Notes: generated by a model from the sequence alone, not told the origin. A stretch of 64,000 bases of DNA from DATKEJ01 sp963768715 (GCA_963768715.1 CAVYJC010000004.1:124001-188000); one strand, 5' to 3'. Numbered from the stretch's first letter, positions 33,924-43,949 are shown. A program made the numbers and translations.

Positions 33924-36900
33924 ATGAGAAGACTGTACTGGATTCTTCCCGTCCTCGCATCTTGCCTGCTCGCGCTGGCATATTTCGCAGATCGGAAAGG
34001 TCCGTCGGAGATTGCCGAGAGCAGATACGACGAAGCCGAAAGCAAATCCTACGACGAGCCTGGCTTCGACTCTCCGGACATGTTTCAACGCATTCAGTAT
34101 GAGCTGAGAACAAGAGAAGGAGATGACGGTCCCGCCTATCCGGCCAACTACCAAATCAGGGAGCTCGAGAAAGCGGTTGCCCTAAGGAAGGGGCAGAGCG
34201 TCGCTCGTCCGTGGATCTCGAGAGGTCCGGGCAACGTCGGCGGGCGCACGCGTGGCTTGATAGTCGACCCCGATGATGCCTCTGGAAACACCTGGTTCGC
34301 CGGCGCAGTCAGTGGCGGTATCTGGAAAACAACAGACGCAGGCCAGAGCTGGGTGAATCTTACCCCGAAGATGCCGTTCCTGGCAATCTCACCGCTCGTA
34401 ATGGCGGCTTCGAACCACGACGTATTGTATGCAGGTACCGGTGAGGGATTTGGTGGGGTCGGATCAGTAATCGGTGGCGGAATCTTCAAATCCACGGACC
34501 GAGGTGTGACTTGGGAACAAATCGCCTCCACCGCGAACGATCGCGACTTCAGTTTCGTTAATCGTCTCTTGGTGGATCCCTCCAATGAGAACACCTTGCT
34601 CGCCGCAACAAACACGGCCTTGTTCCGATCGACGGACGGTGGTGCGAACTTCACGGAGGTTCTTCGAATCGGCAACCTGGTCCAAGACCTCGTAGCGGAT
34701 CCTTCCAACTTCAGTACCCAGTACGCGTCAGTCAACAGCACGGGTGTGTACAAGTCGACCGACGGCGGCCAATCATGGAATCAAGTACTTGGCTCAGTCG
34801 GTAACCGAATGGAATTGGCGGTTGCTCCTTCGAATCCCAATTTCGTCTACGCAGCAGTTGAGTCGGGAACGTCCGTGCTCATGCTTTCACAGGACGCGGG
34901 GGCCACGTGGTCGGTCGTGGCCGACCAGATTCAAGAGCCTGACTGGCTTGGCGCGCAGGGATGGTACGACAACACGATTGCGGTCCACCCGTTCGACGAG
35001 ACCAAAGTGTTCGTCGGCGGTATTTCTATCTGGCAAATCAATCTCGCCGAAGGCGAGACGACGAGAAGTCGCGTGACCGGGATGGACGTCCAAGAGGTTG
35101 AGCCCTTCCTCGACATGGTGTCCTTCACCGACAACTACTTGACCGGGCTCGGTCTGGGACCTAATGAAGACGCCGTCGACCTCACCGACGACGACTTCGT
35201 GTCTGTCGAAATTCGATGGGGGCCGGGCAGATCCCAAATGGCGCATCGGTTTACGGTTCCAACCGGGGCCACCTCCGGCGTGCCCCCGGCGAACTACACG
35301 TATCAGGACTACGTCCAGGTGCCGTTCGAAGTCTGGGACGTGACCAACAATCGCCAGCTAATGGTCTCGTTTCGTGATCAGTCCGGTGACGGAGGTTTCA
35401 ACCTGATCAGCAATACGGATCAGGGACGCGAGTACGTTTTCATAAACGCGATTCCCTACAACGCCTCGGCTCCCAACCCACAGATGGTTCGGGATGGCGG
35501 CTACACCCAGAAGTTGATCTACTTCATGTGGTTCGTTCTAGACCCGGGTCTCGATTGGTCCACTGTCGATATTCCGACCTCCAAGATCAGCATCAACTAC
35601 GGTCAGGAGGCTGTCCGCTTGAGTACGTCGGCACAGTTAACCTTCGGTGGACTGCGGCCTCTCCACGTCGACCAGCACAACCTGATCATCTTCAACAAGA
35701 ATCAGGGTGCAGGGACCTTCTCTATCCTGAACTCAAACGACGGCGGCATTGGCCTTTCAACTGACAACGGAAATACGTGGAATCAGAAGGTCGACGGTTA
35801 CGTGACCACCCAGTTCTACGGCGTGGACAAGAAGCCGGGGGAAGACATCTATCTGGGAGGCACACAAGACAACGGAAACTGGCGTTCGCCAGTAAGCCCA
35901 ACCAGTTCTTCAGCGTGGTACGAGGTAAATGGGGGTGATGGATTCGAGGTTAATTGGCATGCAACCGATCCGAACCTCGTGTTAGCCGCGGGTCAGTACA
36001 ACGCAATCGTCAAAGCGACGGATGGAGGTGGGGCCTTCCACCCATCTGTCTCAGGCTTAACCGACGTAGGTGCCGGCACCGGCGGGCAGTTCTTGACGCG
36101 CCTGGCGAAGTCACGGATCGACCCGGATCTCGTGTTCACCGTCGGCACTTCGGGCGTCTGGCGGTCAGACGATTTCGGGGACAACTGGACTCTGTCGCCG
36201 GTCGACATCACGCAGTGGGATCCTTCCAACATTACCGATGTGACAGTCTCGCGGGCGAACGCCCAGGTCGTTTGGGCGGGTGCACGCGCCTCCTCAGGCG
36301 GGAAGGTGCACGTCTCCACGGACGGAGGTCTGACCTTCCAGCCGGTGACCATCCTTTCGAACAACTTCGGGCTGATCGGTGGCATCGAAACGCATCCAAC
36401 CGAAGAGGGTACGGCTTACGCGCTGTTCTCGATGGCAGGTCTGCCCAAAATTGTGCGGACCACGGATTACGGTGCGAGCTGGGAAGATATCACCGGCTTC
36501 ATTTCCGGCGGCGGTGTCAGTGACAACGGCTTCCCCGACGTGGCGGTCTACAGCCTGCTCGTCATGCCGTTCAACACGGATGAGATCTGGGCCGGCACGG
36601 AGATCGGGCTGTTTATTTCCGAGGATAACGGGGCGACCTGGTCGTTTGCCGATGACGGACTCCCCCCGGTATCCATATGGGACATGAAGATCGTCGACGA
36701 TCAGGTGGTTATCGGAACGCATGGTCGCGGCGTCTGGTCGGTAGCAATTCCGGAGTTACTGACGGCACCGCCACCTGACATTCCGGTGGCGCCGCGTGTG
36801 AATCGTGCTTTCTTCAGCCCGTTCGGTGCAGTTGGCATGGATCTCGATCTTCGCGCAGCCTTTGACTCCGTTCAGATCAGAGTCGATGGTGAACCGTCCG

Positions 36901-37868
36901 GCGCAAGTGGACCGACTTTGCCTGGTGATACAACAATCAGCGTACCGTTCAACACGGTGGGCTCGTTCACGATCCAGTCCGTGGCCTACAAGGACGGCAA
37001 GACCTACTTCTCGCCCTCGGCCTCTGTCGATGCGACCGAAGTGCCGCCGAAGCAATGGAGCTACGAGAACGAGTTCACGTCGCTCAGTTCCGGGCGCGAC
37101 TTCACTGGATCGGGCTTCAACGTCAACCGGACCAGCCAGTGGCTGGCGACATCGAACCCATACCCGGTGAATACGGAGCTAACCTTCACGCTCAGCATTC
37201 CGATCGTGGTTTCCAACGTGATATCTACGATGAAGTGGACGGATGTAGCACTCGTTGAACCCGGGCTGCCGGCTTACGTGGACTACACCGTGCCGGGTTT
37301 CCGAGACTACGTCATCATTGAAGCCACTCGTGATGGCTCGACGTGGCTGCCGCTCGTCGATGGATATGACGCCCGGTTCGACACCAGGTGGCAGTCGGCT
37401 TATCCGTCCGGTAACGCTCCGGATCCATCGCTCTTGGTCGAGCATGAGGTTGACCTGCGTGATACCTTCGCGCCTGGTGAGATCGTTTTCGTGCGGTTCA
37501 GGCTGCACTCTGATGGCACCGGCACTGGATGGGGTTGGGCTATCTCGAACCTTCAGGTTCAGCCCGGAGCCCCCGTCGCCAACGAAAGTGAGACTGAGCT
37601 CCCGAATGACTTCGCACTCCACGCGAACTATCCCAATCCGTTCAATCCATCGACGAACATCTCGTTCTCGCTGCCGCAGCGCTCGAACGTGACGGTGAGG
37701 ATCTTCGACATTAGCGGACGCCTCGTCGAGACGCTCGTCAATGGGGATTTCTCGCCCGGGACGCACACGGTTCGTTGGGATGCGTCGCAGGTCGCGAGCG
37801 GAACGTATATCTACCGTCTTGTGGCGGGAGACTACGTCGAGTCACGCAAGATGCTGCTCTTGCGGTAG
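33924..37868 (+). CDS. Giant T9SS-secreted VPS10/sortilin-like BNR-repeat protein
   Basis: 1,314 residues. Signal peptide or anchor at 5-23 (WILPVLASCLLALAYFA). From about residue 90 the protein is a sortilin-like propeller pair with Asp-box repeats (GGIWKTTDAGQSWVNL, GIFKSTDRGVTWEQI, LFRSTDGGANF, GVYKSTDGGQSWNQV, VRTTDYGASW, LFISEDNGATWSFADDGLP). An insert of about 200 residues interrupts the propellers near 390-590. Beta-sandwich regions follow, then a type-A sorting domain (NYPNPFNPSTNISFSLPQRS; GTYIYRLVAGDYVESRKMLL). It is expected on the cell surface or released. Ligand unknown. A strong hairpin lies 95 bases downstream. Confidence 0.88.
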   Translation: MRRLYWILPVLASCLLALAYFADRKGPSEIAESRYDEAESKSYDEPGFDSPDMFQRIQYELRTREGDDGPAYPANYQIRELEKAVALRKGQSVARPWISRGPGNVGGRTRGLIVDPDDASGNTWFAGAVSGGIWKTTDAGQSWVNLTPKMPFLAISPLVMAASNHDVLYAGTGEGFGGVGSVIGGGIFKSTDRGVTWEQIASTANDRDFSFVNRLLVDPSNENTLLAATNTALFRSTDGGANFTEVLRIGNLVQDLVADPSNFSTQYASVNSTGVYKSTDGGQSWNQVLGSVGNRMELAVAPSNPNFVYAAVESGTSVLMLSQDAGATWSVVADQIQEPDWLGAQGWYDNTIAVHPFDETKVFVGGISIWQINLAEGETTRSRVTGMDVQEVEPFLDMVSFTDNYLTGLGLGPNEDAVDLTDDDFVSVEIRWGPGRSQMAHRFTVPTGATSGVPPANYTYQDYVQVPFEVWDVTNNRQLMVSFRDQSGDGGFNLISNTDQGREYVFINAIPYNASAPNPQMVRDGGYTQKLIYFMWFVLDPGLDWSTVDIPTSKISINYGQEAVRLSTSAQLTFGGLRPLHVDQHNLIIFNKNQGAGTFSILNSNDGGIGLSTDNGNTWNQKVDGYVTTQFYGVDKKPGEDIYLGGTQDNGNWRSPVSPTSSSAWYEVNGGDGFEVNWHATDPNLVLAAGQYNAIVKATDGGGAFHPSVSGLTDVGAGTGGQFLTRLAKSRIDPDLVFTVGTSGVWRSDDFGDNWTLSPVDITQWDPSNITDVTVSRANAQVVWAGARASSGGKVHVSTDGGLTFQPVTILSNNFGLIGGIETHPTEEGTAYALFSMAGLPKIVRTTDYGASWEDITGFISGGGVSDNGFPDVAVYSLLVMPFNTDEIWAGTEIGLFISEDNGATWSFADDGLPPVSIWDMKIVDDQVVIGTHGRGVWSVAIPELLTAPPPDIPVAPRVNRAFFSPFGAVGMDLDLRAAFDSVQIRVDGEPSGASGPTLPGDTTISVPFNTVGSFTIQSVAYKDGKTYFSPSASVDATEVPPKQWSYENEFTSLSSGRDFTGSGFNVNRTSQWLATSNPYPVNTELTFTLSIPIVVSNVISTMKWTDVALVEPGLPAYVDYTVPGFRDYVIIEATRDGSTWLPLVDGYDARFDTRWQSAYPSGNAPDPSLLVEHEVDLRDTFAPGEIVFVRFRLHSDGTGTGWGWAISNLQVQPGAPVANESETELPNDFALHANYPNPFNPSTNISFSLPQRSNVTVRIFDISGRLVETLVNGDFSPGTHTVRWDASQVASGTYIYRLVAGDYVESRKMLLLR

Positions 37869-37963
37869 GCCGGCGGTAGGCCGGCGTCATCCCGGACCCG
37901 TCGTCGCACCGACCAGTCAGGGCTATGCCGCGGTAGACCCCGATCCGGGATCCAGAAGTAAGC

Positions 37964-37999
37964 AAAGAGGGGCTCCGGCGAACGCCGGGGCCCCTCTTT
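37964..37999. terminator. Strong hairpin, terminator-like
   Basis: Arms AAAGAGGGGCTCCGGCG and CGCCGGGGCCCCTCTTT pair over 17 positions around a two-base loop. No long T run follows, but the A/T ends of the stem make it bidirectional in form. Confidence 0.6.
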
Positions 38000-38069
38000 C
38001 GTTGCTGCCGGGCAATAGGCGGGGCCGCGCGGCGCTTCAGCGCAGGGCCTCGAATTCGCCGCTATCCTC

Positions 38070-38310
38070 GCCGGGCTGCCTGCCCGGCATAGCTTGAGCC
38101 AAGCGAAAGCGTAGACGGGAAGCCCAGCTCGGAGGGTAGATCGGCTGCCGGCTGCCCCGGGCTGAAGCCCGGGGTGGCTGTCTCTTGCGGAAGCGGAAAA
38201 CCACCCCGCGCTTCAGCGCGGGGGCAAAGGCGCCCAACGAAATCTAGGGGCTTCAGCCCCAAACACGCCCCAGAGAGGTGCGTCGCACTTATAGGTGCGA
38301 CGCACCTCTC
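38070..38310. repeat. REP-like palindrome cluster
   Basis: Five hairpins in 240 bases: GCCGGGCTGCCTGCCCGGC (38070-38088), CCCCGGGCTGAAGCCCGGGG (38155-38174), CCCCGCGCTTCAGCGCGGGG (38203-38222), GGGGCTTCAGCCCC (38247-38260), and a 16-base perfect inverted repeat GAGAGGTGCGTCGCAC around TTATAG (38273-38310). Three share a CTTCAG or CTGAAG loop. No gene is present between 37869 and 38376. Confidence 0.75.
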
Positions 38311-38376
38311 CTGACGCCTTACCAATTCGAGCAGCGGGCCGTATCTTCGTCAAACACTCAAACAAATCCTTCCACC

Positions 38377-39912
38377 ATGCCCGTTCGGAACCCTGCTTCC
38401 ATCCTCTTCATCTTTCTCGCGCTGTGCCTGACGACCGGTGCGTCCGGTCAGACACCCTCACTCGGACGCATCGAATTTCCGACATCAGGCTCCGGTGAGG
38501 CCCAGCAGGCCTTTATCAACGGAGTGCTGCTCCTCCACAGCTTCGAGTACGATGATGCGGCGGACGCCTTCCGGAAGGCTCACACCATCGAGCCAAAGTT
38601 CGGAATGGCCTACTGGGGCGAAGCGATGACGTTCAACCATCCACTCTGGGCGCAACAGGATCTGGAGGCGGCCGAGGCGGCACTCAACGGACTGGCCCCG
38701 ACGGCCGAAGAACGATCCCAGTACTTTCCGACCGAGAAAGAGAAAGCATTCCACCACGCCGTCGAGACGCTCTACGGCAACACCGAAGCGTCTGCAGGAA
38801 AATCCAAGGAGGACCGCGACGACCTTTACATGGAGGAGATGAGGCGGATGTACGAGGCCTATCCGAAAGACGACGAGGTGACGACGTTCTACGCTCTCTC
38901 CATCCTGGGCACGGCGCACGAAGGACGTGATTTCACGACCTACATGAAGGCGGCCTCGATCGCCTTCCAGGTCTGGGAGAGAAATAAGCTTCATCCCGGT
39001 GCGGCCCACTACCTGATTCACTCGTTCGACGACCCGGTCCATGCGCCGCTGGGTCTGCCCATGGCCCGTGCCTATTCGAAGATCGCCCCGGCGGCCGCGC
39101 ACGCCCAACATATGACGTCGCACATCTTCGTCGCTCTGGGGATGTGGGACGACGTCGTCAGGGCCAACGTAATCGCCGACAGCGTACAGAACGCCCGCTT
39201 TGCCGAACGCGGACGACGCCCCAGCGTGTGCGGGCACTACACGTTCTGGCTAGAGTACGGCTACCTCGAGCAGGGGCGGACGGACAAGGCAAAGTCGATC
39301 CTCGACGCCTGCTACACGCGGATGGCCAATGAACCCAATCGGAGCGAGCGAAGCTATTTCGGAAGCATGCTGGCCCGGTATGTCGTGGATGCTGAAGACT
39401 ACGATGCGATCGATCACTACGTGTTCGACTTTGGCGACGACCTCAGCTCCGGGAGCCGCGATTATCATTTTGCCCGGGCCTATGCAGCCGCCCAGCTCGG
39501 TCGAATCGGGGAGTCGAGCGCGGATCAGATCCAGATCATCGAGCGCGCGAGCGAGGACAACAAGATAGCTCCCATACTATCTGCTCAGATTGACGGCATC
39601 CTGGCGCTGCATCACGGCGAGCTGGATCGCGCGCTGGAGATCCTGACCTCCGCCGCCGAAACCGAGGCGGCGCTACCGTTTGATTACGGCCCGCCCGATC
39701 CGGCAAAGCCCGGCTACGAACTCCTTGGAGAATCGCTCATGGAACTCGGTCGCTACCAGGGGGCGAACGAAGCCTTCCGAACGCAGCTCAAACGAACGAT
39801 CAATCGCACAGCGTCACTGGCCGGTCTGGCGTCAACCGCGAAGGAACTGGGCGATGCAACAACCGCTGCCGAGGCGTCTGCGAAATTGGCGGCAATACGA
39901 GTCGATCGGTAG
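38377..39912 (+). CDS. Secreted TPR-repeat protein
   Basis: 511 residues from MPVRNPASILFIFLALCLTT, a signal peptide ending at about ASGQ. Helical repeats follow (QQAFINGVLLLHSFEYDDAA, DAFRKAHTIEPKFGMAYWGE), with conserved PGAAHYLIHSFDDPVHAPLG and AAAHAQHMTSHIFVALGMWD segments, and C-terminal TPRs to the end. Single-gene unit. The HYLIH...HMTSHI histidine pairs are conserved-looking but no enzyme is recognised. Probably a periplasmic scaffold. Confidence 0.75.
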   Translation: MPVRNPASILFIFLALCLTTGASGQTPSLGRIEFPTSGSGEAQQAFINGVLLLHSFEYDDAADAFRKAHTIEPKFGMAYWGEAMTFNHPLWAQQDLEAAEAALNGLAPTAEERSQYFPTEKEKAFHHAVETLYGNTEASAGKSKEDRDDLYMEEMRRMYEAYPKDDEVTTFYALSILGTAHEGRDFTTYMKAASIAFQVWERNKLHPGAAHYLIHSFDDPVHAPLGLPMARAYSKIAPAAAHAQHMTSHIFVALGMWDDVVRANVIADSVQNARFAERGRRPSVCGHYTFWLEYGYLEQGRTDKAKSILDACYTRMANEPNRSERSYFGSMLARYVVDAEDYDAIDHYVFDFGDDLSSGSRDYHFARAYAAAQLGRIGESSADQIQIIERASEDNKIAPILSAQIDGILALHHGELDRALEILTSAAETEAALPFDYGPPDPAKPGYELLGESLMELGRYQGANEAFRTQLKRTINRTASLAGLASTAKELGDATTAAEASAKLAAIRVDR

Positions 39913-39935
39913 AATGGCATTCCCGCCAAACTGGA

Positions 39936-40089
39936 CGTCATTCCCGCGAAGGCGGGAATCCAGGGTCTGCCTCACGGAGCCTCATCGGAGATGCGTTACG
40001 CGTCGATATGGCCTGCGGTAGCCATTCCGCGTTCACCATTCCTCATTCATCATTAGGCTACTTGGATTCCCGCCTCCGCGGGAATGACG
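39936..40089. mobile_element. MITE-like element with 27-base inverted ends
   Basis: The left end (39936-39962, core CATTCCCGCGAAGGCGGGAA) and right end (40063-40089) are inverted copies differing at one base. The interior contains 7-base units GTTCACC, ATTCCTC, ATTCATC, ATTAGGC (40031-40058). Each end is itself a hairpin of a widespread GTCATTCCCGCG-type REP sequence. Confidence 0.7.
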
Positions 40090-40105
40090 GTCCCTTTAGT
40101 CCCAC

Positions 40106-40155
40106 GTCGGACCTTCGGACCTCGGACCTCGGACCTCGGACCTCGGACTTCGGAC
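40106..40155. repeat. Heptamer array (CTCGGAC type)
   Basis: Seven units, five nearly identical CTCGGAC or TTCGGAC, with one 8-base unit. It begins five bases beyond the M61 peptidase stop codon. Confidence 0.85.
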
Positions 40156-40159
40156 GTCT

Positions 40160-42016
40160 TTACGACGGCTTCAGATTCCTCATCCACGCATCCCGAAGCG
40201 CCAATTCCTGTGGAGTCGCGGCGGAATCGGGCTCGAGGACGTGCCGAGTAATCTGCTCCCCCTCTCTCTTCTGACAGGTAATGGTTTTCTTGGCGCCTTT
40301 GCGCACGACGTCCATCGTGTAGTCGACATCCGCCGGCACTTGTCCAAACGAGTCGAACACCTCCTGATAGTTAGAGATACTTAGATCCTTTCCGTTCACG
40401 GCGGCAATTTCGTCAGCGGGTTCGAATCCACACTTCGCGCCGACCTTGGACACGTGTCCGATCGCAAACGCGGTACCGTTGAAAGTGATAGTCACGCCTG
40501 TCGAGGCGGTCGTTTTTCCTGTCGCAACCGAGTCTTTGTACGAAATACCCAGTTTGCTGTAATACTCGGCGATGGGAAGGGGCTTAGCGCCCTGAACGTA
40601 GTCACGGAAGAACTGGCCTATCTCGGGATACGTCATGGCCGTGAACGTATCAAAGAACGTGGCATCGTCGAACGCGTGGCTCTTCCCAAACTTCTTCGCG
40701 AGCTCCAGCAGTACTTCGCGCAGCCCTCGCTGACCGTCCGACAGTTCGAGCAGGCGAATGTCGAGCAGGCCCGCTACAAGCGCACCTCGCATGTAGATGT
40801 TACCGTACTGCTTATGGCCTTCGTCCTGATAGGAGGTCAGGGCAAGCTTGGTGAGACTGTACGATTTGTCGTAATTGTCGTTGATTCGAAGCTTCTGTTC
40901 GATAGTGCGCAAGTACTGATCGAGCGTTACGAGTCCCTCTCGGAGCTGCATGACATGCGCCGCCCACTCTGTCGTCCCCTCATACAGCCACAGGTGCCGT
41001 GACGGTATCGGTTTCACGAAGTTGAAGTGCTCGATGATCTCCGAGTGAATGTTCAGTGGCGTCACAACGTGAAAGAATTCATGTGCCACAACGCTCGGGA
41101 TGGACGAGTGGATGTCCTGATCGAAGTTAGCCTCGGTGTACACGTACTCAGAGCTGTAGGAATGCTCCCATGCCCCCGCTGAGGCGTCCTCGAAATGAAA
41201 AAGGAATGCATAGTGATCTACCGGCAGATCGACGAGGAAGTCTCCGGCCGCATTTAGAATGTCGTCGACGGCATCGAGGATGGCGGCGGACTGCACGTAA
41301 TCGGTCTTGGAGTACGTGAAGATATCGACGGTCGCTCCGCGTACGTCGAGTGACGCCTTGGAGAGTCGTCCCATGAGAATTGGGGAATCGACTACCTCAT
41401 CATAATCCGCAGCCAGAAAATCGCCCGCTCGGTCCGTTTTCAGTGCCGTTCCGACCATCCAGGAGGGCGGCCGTTCGATGGTAATTCGAAGCGGCCGATC
41501 CTGCATTCCTGTCGGATAACCGAATACGCCCTGCCCGTTAATCAGCGCATGGTCATTCTCGATCGACGTGCCGCACATTCTGTAGATCGGATGCGTGTCG
41601 ACCGGCGTGTCCCACGTTTCAGCCAACGCGTACTCGATTCGCGTCACCCGAGCCGGATCGCTGATTTGCCACTGATTCGTGCTGATCTTCTCGCTCGGCA
41701 CCGGCTCTCCCTGGGAGTCGAAGGCCTGGAACGACCGGACGTACCGCCCGATGTCCATCACCTGGTAGGTCCCGGGCGCGGTGGAGGCGAACTGGTAAAT
41801 GGCGTTTTCAGGTCCAAGGTCGTCGACGTCGAGCGTAACGTGGAAAAGGTCGTCTGCCCGGTCGTCGAGATTGACCACATAGTGCAGAGCCTGTTGACTC
41901 TGCATGGGCTGCGCTTCGGGCGCTTCGGTCTTTACAACCTGCTGATTCGTACCGCAGCCGATCACAAAGACCAGGGCGGCAAGTGGGATCATCAAACGTT
42001 CAGGCAGTCTGCTCAT
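40160..42016 (-). CDS. M61 (glycyl aminopeptidase) family lipoprotein peptidase
   Basis: 618 residues. The lipobox FVIGC puts Cys21 (from MSRLPERL) or Cys13 (from a second ATG at 41992) in the membrane. N-terminal beta domain, then the zinc site VVAHEFFHVVTPLNIHSEII with downstream RHLWLYEGTTEWAAH (third ligand Glu), and a C-terminal PDZ-like domain (KCGFEPADEIAAVNGKDLSI). Family members are aminopeptidases acting on N-terminal Gly/Ala. It is adjacent to and strongly similar to the next gene, so they look like tandem duplicates. Confidence 0.88.
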   Translation of the reverse strand: MSRLPERLMIPLAALVFVIGCGTNQQVVKTEAPEAQPMQSQQALHYVVNLDDRADDLFHVTLDVDDLGPENAIYQFASTAPGTYQVMDIGRYVRSFQAFDSQGEPVPSEKISTNQWQISDPARVTRIEYALAETWDTPVDTHPIYRMCGTSIENDHALINGQGVFGYPTGMQDRPLRITIERPPSWMVGTALKTDRAGDFLAADYDEVVDSPILMGRLSKASLDVRGATVDIFTYSKTDYVQSAAILDAVDDILNAAGDFLVDLPVDHYAFLFHFEDASAGAWEHSYSSEYVYTEANFDQDIHSSIPSVVAHEFFHVVTPLNIHSEIIEHFNFVKPIPSRHLWLYEGTTEWAAHVMQLREGLVTLDQYLRTIEQKLRINDNYDKSYSLTKLALTSYQDEGHKQYGNIYMRGALVAGLLDIRLLELSDGQRGLREVLLELAKKFGKSHAFDDATFFDTFTAMTYPEIGQFFRDYVQGAKPLPIAEYYSKLGISYKDSVATGKTTASTGVTITFNGTAFAIGHVSKVGAKCGFEPADEIAAVNGKDLSISNYQEVFDSFGQVPADVDYTMDVVRKGAKKTITCQKREGEQITRHVLEPDSAATPQELALRDAWMRNLKPS

Positions 42017-42074
42017 TCTTAATTATCTCGTTTCGTTGCCTCGCCTCCTCCGAGGCGACGATCAAGTGAGTTGT

Positions 42075-43949
42075 CTAATCCAAATTGTGGGTCCAGGCCC
42101 GCCTCAGTGCCAGTTGAGCCTCTGTCGCGGTTGAATCCACCGTGAACACATGGTGCGCTACATACTCGGAGAGATGTTTCTCGCACGAAATCTCGACGTC
42201 CTGGCCCCCCCGTCGAACGGTCATCTTGTACGGAACACCGGCATCAAGCCGGCCGATTTCCGTAAACAGTTGCCCAGCCGTCGAGAGATCCAGCTTCTTC
42301 CCGTTGATTGATTCGATGACATCGTTCGCCTCGAATCCGCATGTCGCCGTTTCCGGGGTGGTTCGCATCACGCTAATCTGGCCGCCGGGCATGCCGAACT
42401 GCAGCCCGAGCTTGGGGACCATCCGTCCAGTCTTGACCTCCTCCTCATATTGCACGCCCACTTTTCCGAAGTATTCCTTGACCGGAAGCGGCTTTGTACC
42501 ACGCACATAATCAGCGAAGAACCGCGCGATTTCCGGATAGGTCATATCGGTGAACGTGTCGAAGAACTTTGCGTCGTCGAAGGACTTGTGAGGACCGAAG
42601 CGTCTTTCGAGGTCCAACAGAACCTCCCGCAGCCCCCGCTTTCCGCCGGACAGGTCCAGGAGTCTCAGATCGAGCAGGGCGGCAACTACCGCTCCGCGCT
42701 CATAGATATTCGGATACTCTTCCTGACCCTTATCCGTGTAGGCCTTCAGGCTCATTTCCACGAGACTCATCGACTTGTCGTACGTGTCGTCATGATTGAG
42801 TTTCTTCGACATGCGATCAAGATACTCGTCGAGATCGATCAGTCCCGCCCGCAGCTGCATCGTCTGTGCGACCCATTCGGTCACACCTTCGTAGAGCCAG
42901 AGGTGCCGTGAGGGCACCGGTGTCACGAAATTGAATCGCTCGATGATCTCACTATGAATGTTGAGCGGGGTAACGACGTGGAAGAATTCGTGGGCGACAA
43001 AGCTTGGGATTTCGTCCTGGAGGTCTACCTGGAAGTTTGACTCGTCCAGGATGTACTCGGAACTGTAGGAATGCTCCCAGGCTCCGACGTAGCCGGTATC
43101 GTTCGCTTCGGTATTGAGGGGGTCGCCGAAATGAAACAGGAAGGTGTACCGCTTGACCGGCAGTTGCTTGAGAAATTCTCCCGCGGCATTCAGGATGTCA
43201 CGTGTGGCGTCCAGGATCATGTCGGAGGTCACCTTCCCGGTCATCGAATAGGTGTATATGTCGACGCTGCTACCCCGGACGTTGAGTGACGACTTCGTCA
43301 ACCGGCCCAGCAAGATGGGAGAATCGACGATCTTGTCGTAGTCCTCGGCCAGGAATCGGCCCTTGTCGTCTACTGAGAGCGCCGTACCGGTCATCCAGTC
43401 TCCAGGCCGCTTGAGTCGAATTCGAAGCGCGCGACCCTGCATGCCGGAAGGAAAACCGAGCACCGCGTTTCCGTTGAACAGCACGTGATCCTTCTCCATC
43501 GACGTGCCGCCCATCAACATCACGGGGTGTCCCTCGACGGGGGTATCCCACGTGTCGGCAATCGTGTACTGGATCTTCGCGACGTCCTCCGGGCGGCTGA
43601 TGCGCCACTGGTTCGTCGAGACATGGTTTACAGGAATTGCCTCTCCGTGGTCATCCGCCGCTGAAAATGATCTTACGTACCGCCCAACGTCCATCACCTC
43701 GTACGATCCGGGCGCCGTCGAAGCGAACTGGTAGATCGCGTTCGCCGATCCGAGGTCGCCAACGTCCAGTTCCACCTCGAATGCATCGTCATCGGGCGTC
43801 GTCAGATCGACGGTATAGTCAAGCGGCGCCTGGTAGGTCTGACCCGCCGGCGTACCTGCGCCGTCCACGACGGAGCGACCGCTCGAACACCCCGAAAGGA
43901 CGACGGCCGCAACAGCGAGGGATAACGCCGCGTGACGAATGGGAATCAT
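42075..43949 (-). CDS. M61 family lipoprotein peptidase, second copy
   Basis: 624 residues from MIPIRHAALSLAVAAVVLSG-C. Same order as the first copy: beta domain, FVAHEFFHVVTPLNIHSEII, RHLWLYEGVTEWVAQ, alpha domain and PDZ-like end (TCGFEANDVIESINGKKLDL). Residues aligned by eye around the zinc site are mostly identical to the neighbour, with differences concentrated in the N-terminus and PDZ region. The frame is open back to 44252, but the lipobox start fits. 58 bases separate the two genes. Confidence 0.88.
   Translation of the reverse strand: MIPIRHAALSLAVAAVVLSGCSSGRSVVDGAGTPAGQTYQAPLDYTVDLTTPDDDAFEVELDVGDLGSANAIYQFASTAPGSYEVMDVGRYVRSFSAADDHGEAIPVNHVSTNQWRISRPEDVAKIQYTIADTWDTPVEGHPVMLMGGTSMEKDHVLFNGNAVLGFPSGMQGRALRIRLKRPGDWMTGTALSVDDKGRFLAEDYDKIVDSPILLGRLTKSSLNVRGSSVDIYTYSMTGKVTSDMILDATRDILNAAGEFLKQLPVKRYTFLFHFGDPLNTEANDTGYVGAWEHSYSSEYILDESNFQVDLQDEIPSFVAHEFFHVVTPLNIHSEIIERFNFVTPVPSRHLWLYEGVTEWVAQTMQLRAGLIDLDEYLDRMSKKLNHDDTYDKSMSLVEMSLKAYTDKGQEEYPNIYERGAVVAALLDLRLLDLSGGKRGLREVLLDLERRFGPHKSFDDAKFFDTFTDMTYPEIARFFADYVRGTKPLPVKEYFGKVGVQYEEEVKTGRMVPKLGLQFGMPGGQISVMRTTPETATCGFEANDVIESINGKKLDLSTAGQLFTEIGRLDAGVPYKMTVRRGGQDVEISCEKHLSEYVAHHVFTVDSTATEAQLALRRAWTHNLD

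Noticed and set aside
33924..37868. Glycosyl hydrolase or sialidase from Asp-box repeats
   Set aside because: The Asp boxes are arranged as in sortilin/VPS10 propellers and no sialidase catalytic Arg triad or FRIP motif was found.
40419..40434. GGTTCGAATCCACAC, like a tRNA T-arm
   Set aside because: It lies inside the coding sequence of the M61 peptidase and has no acceptor or anticodon arms around it.
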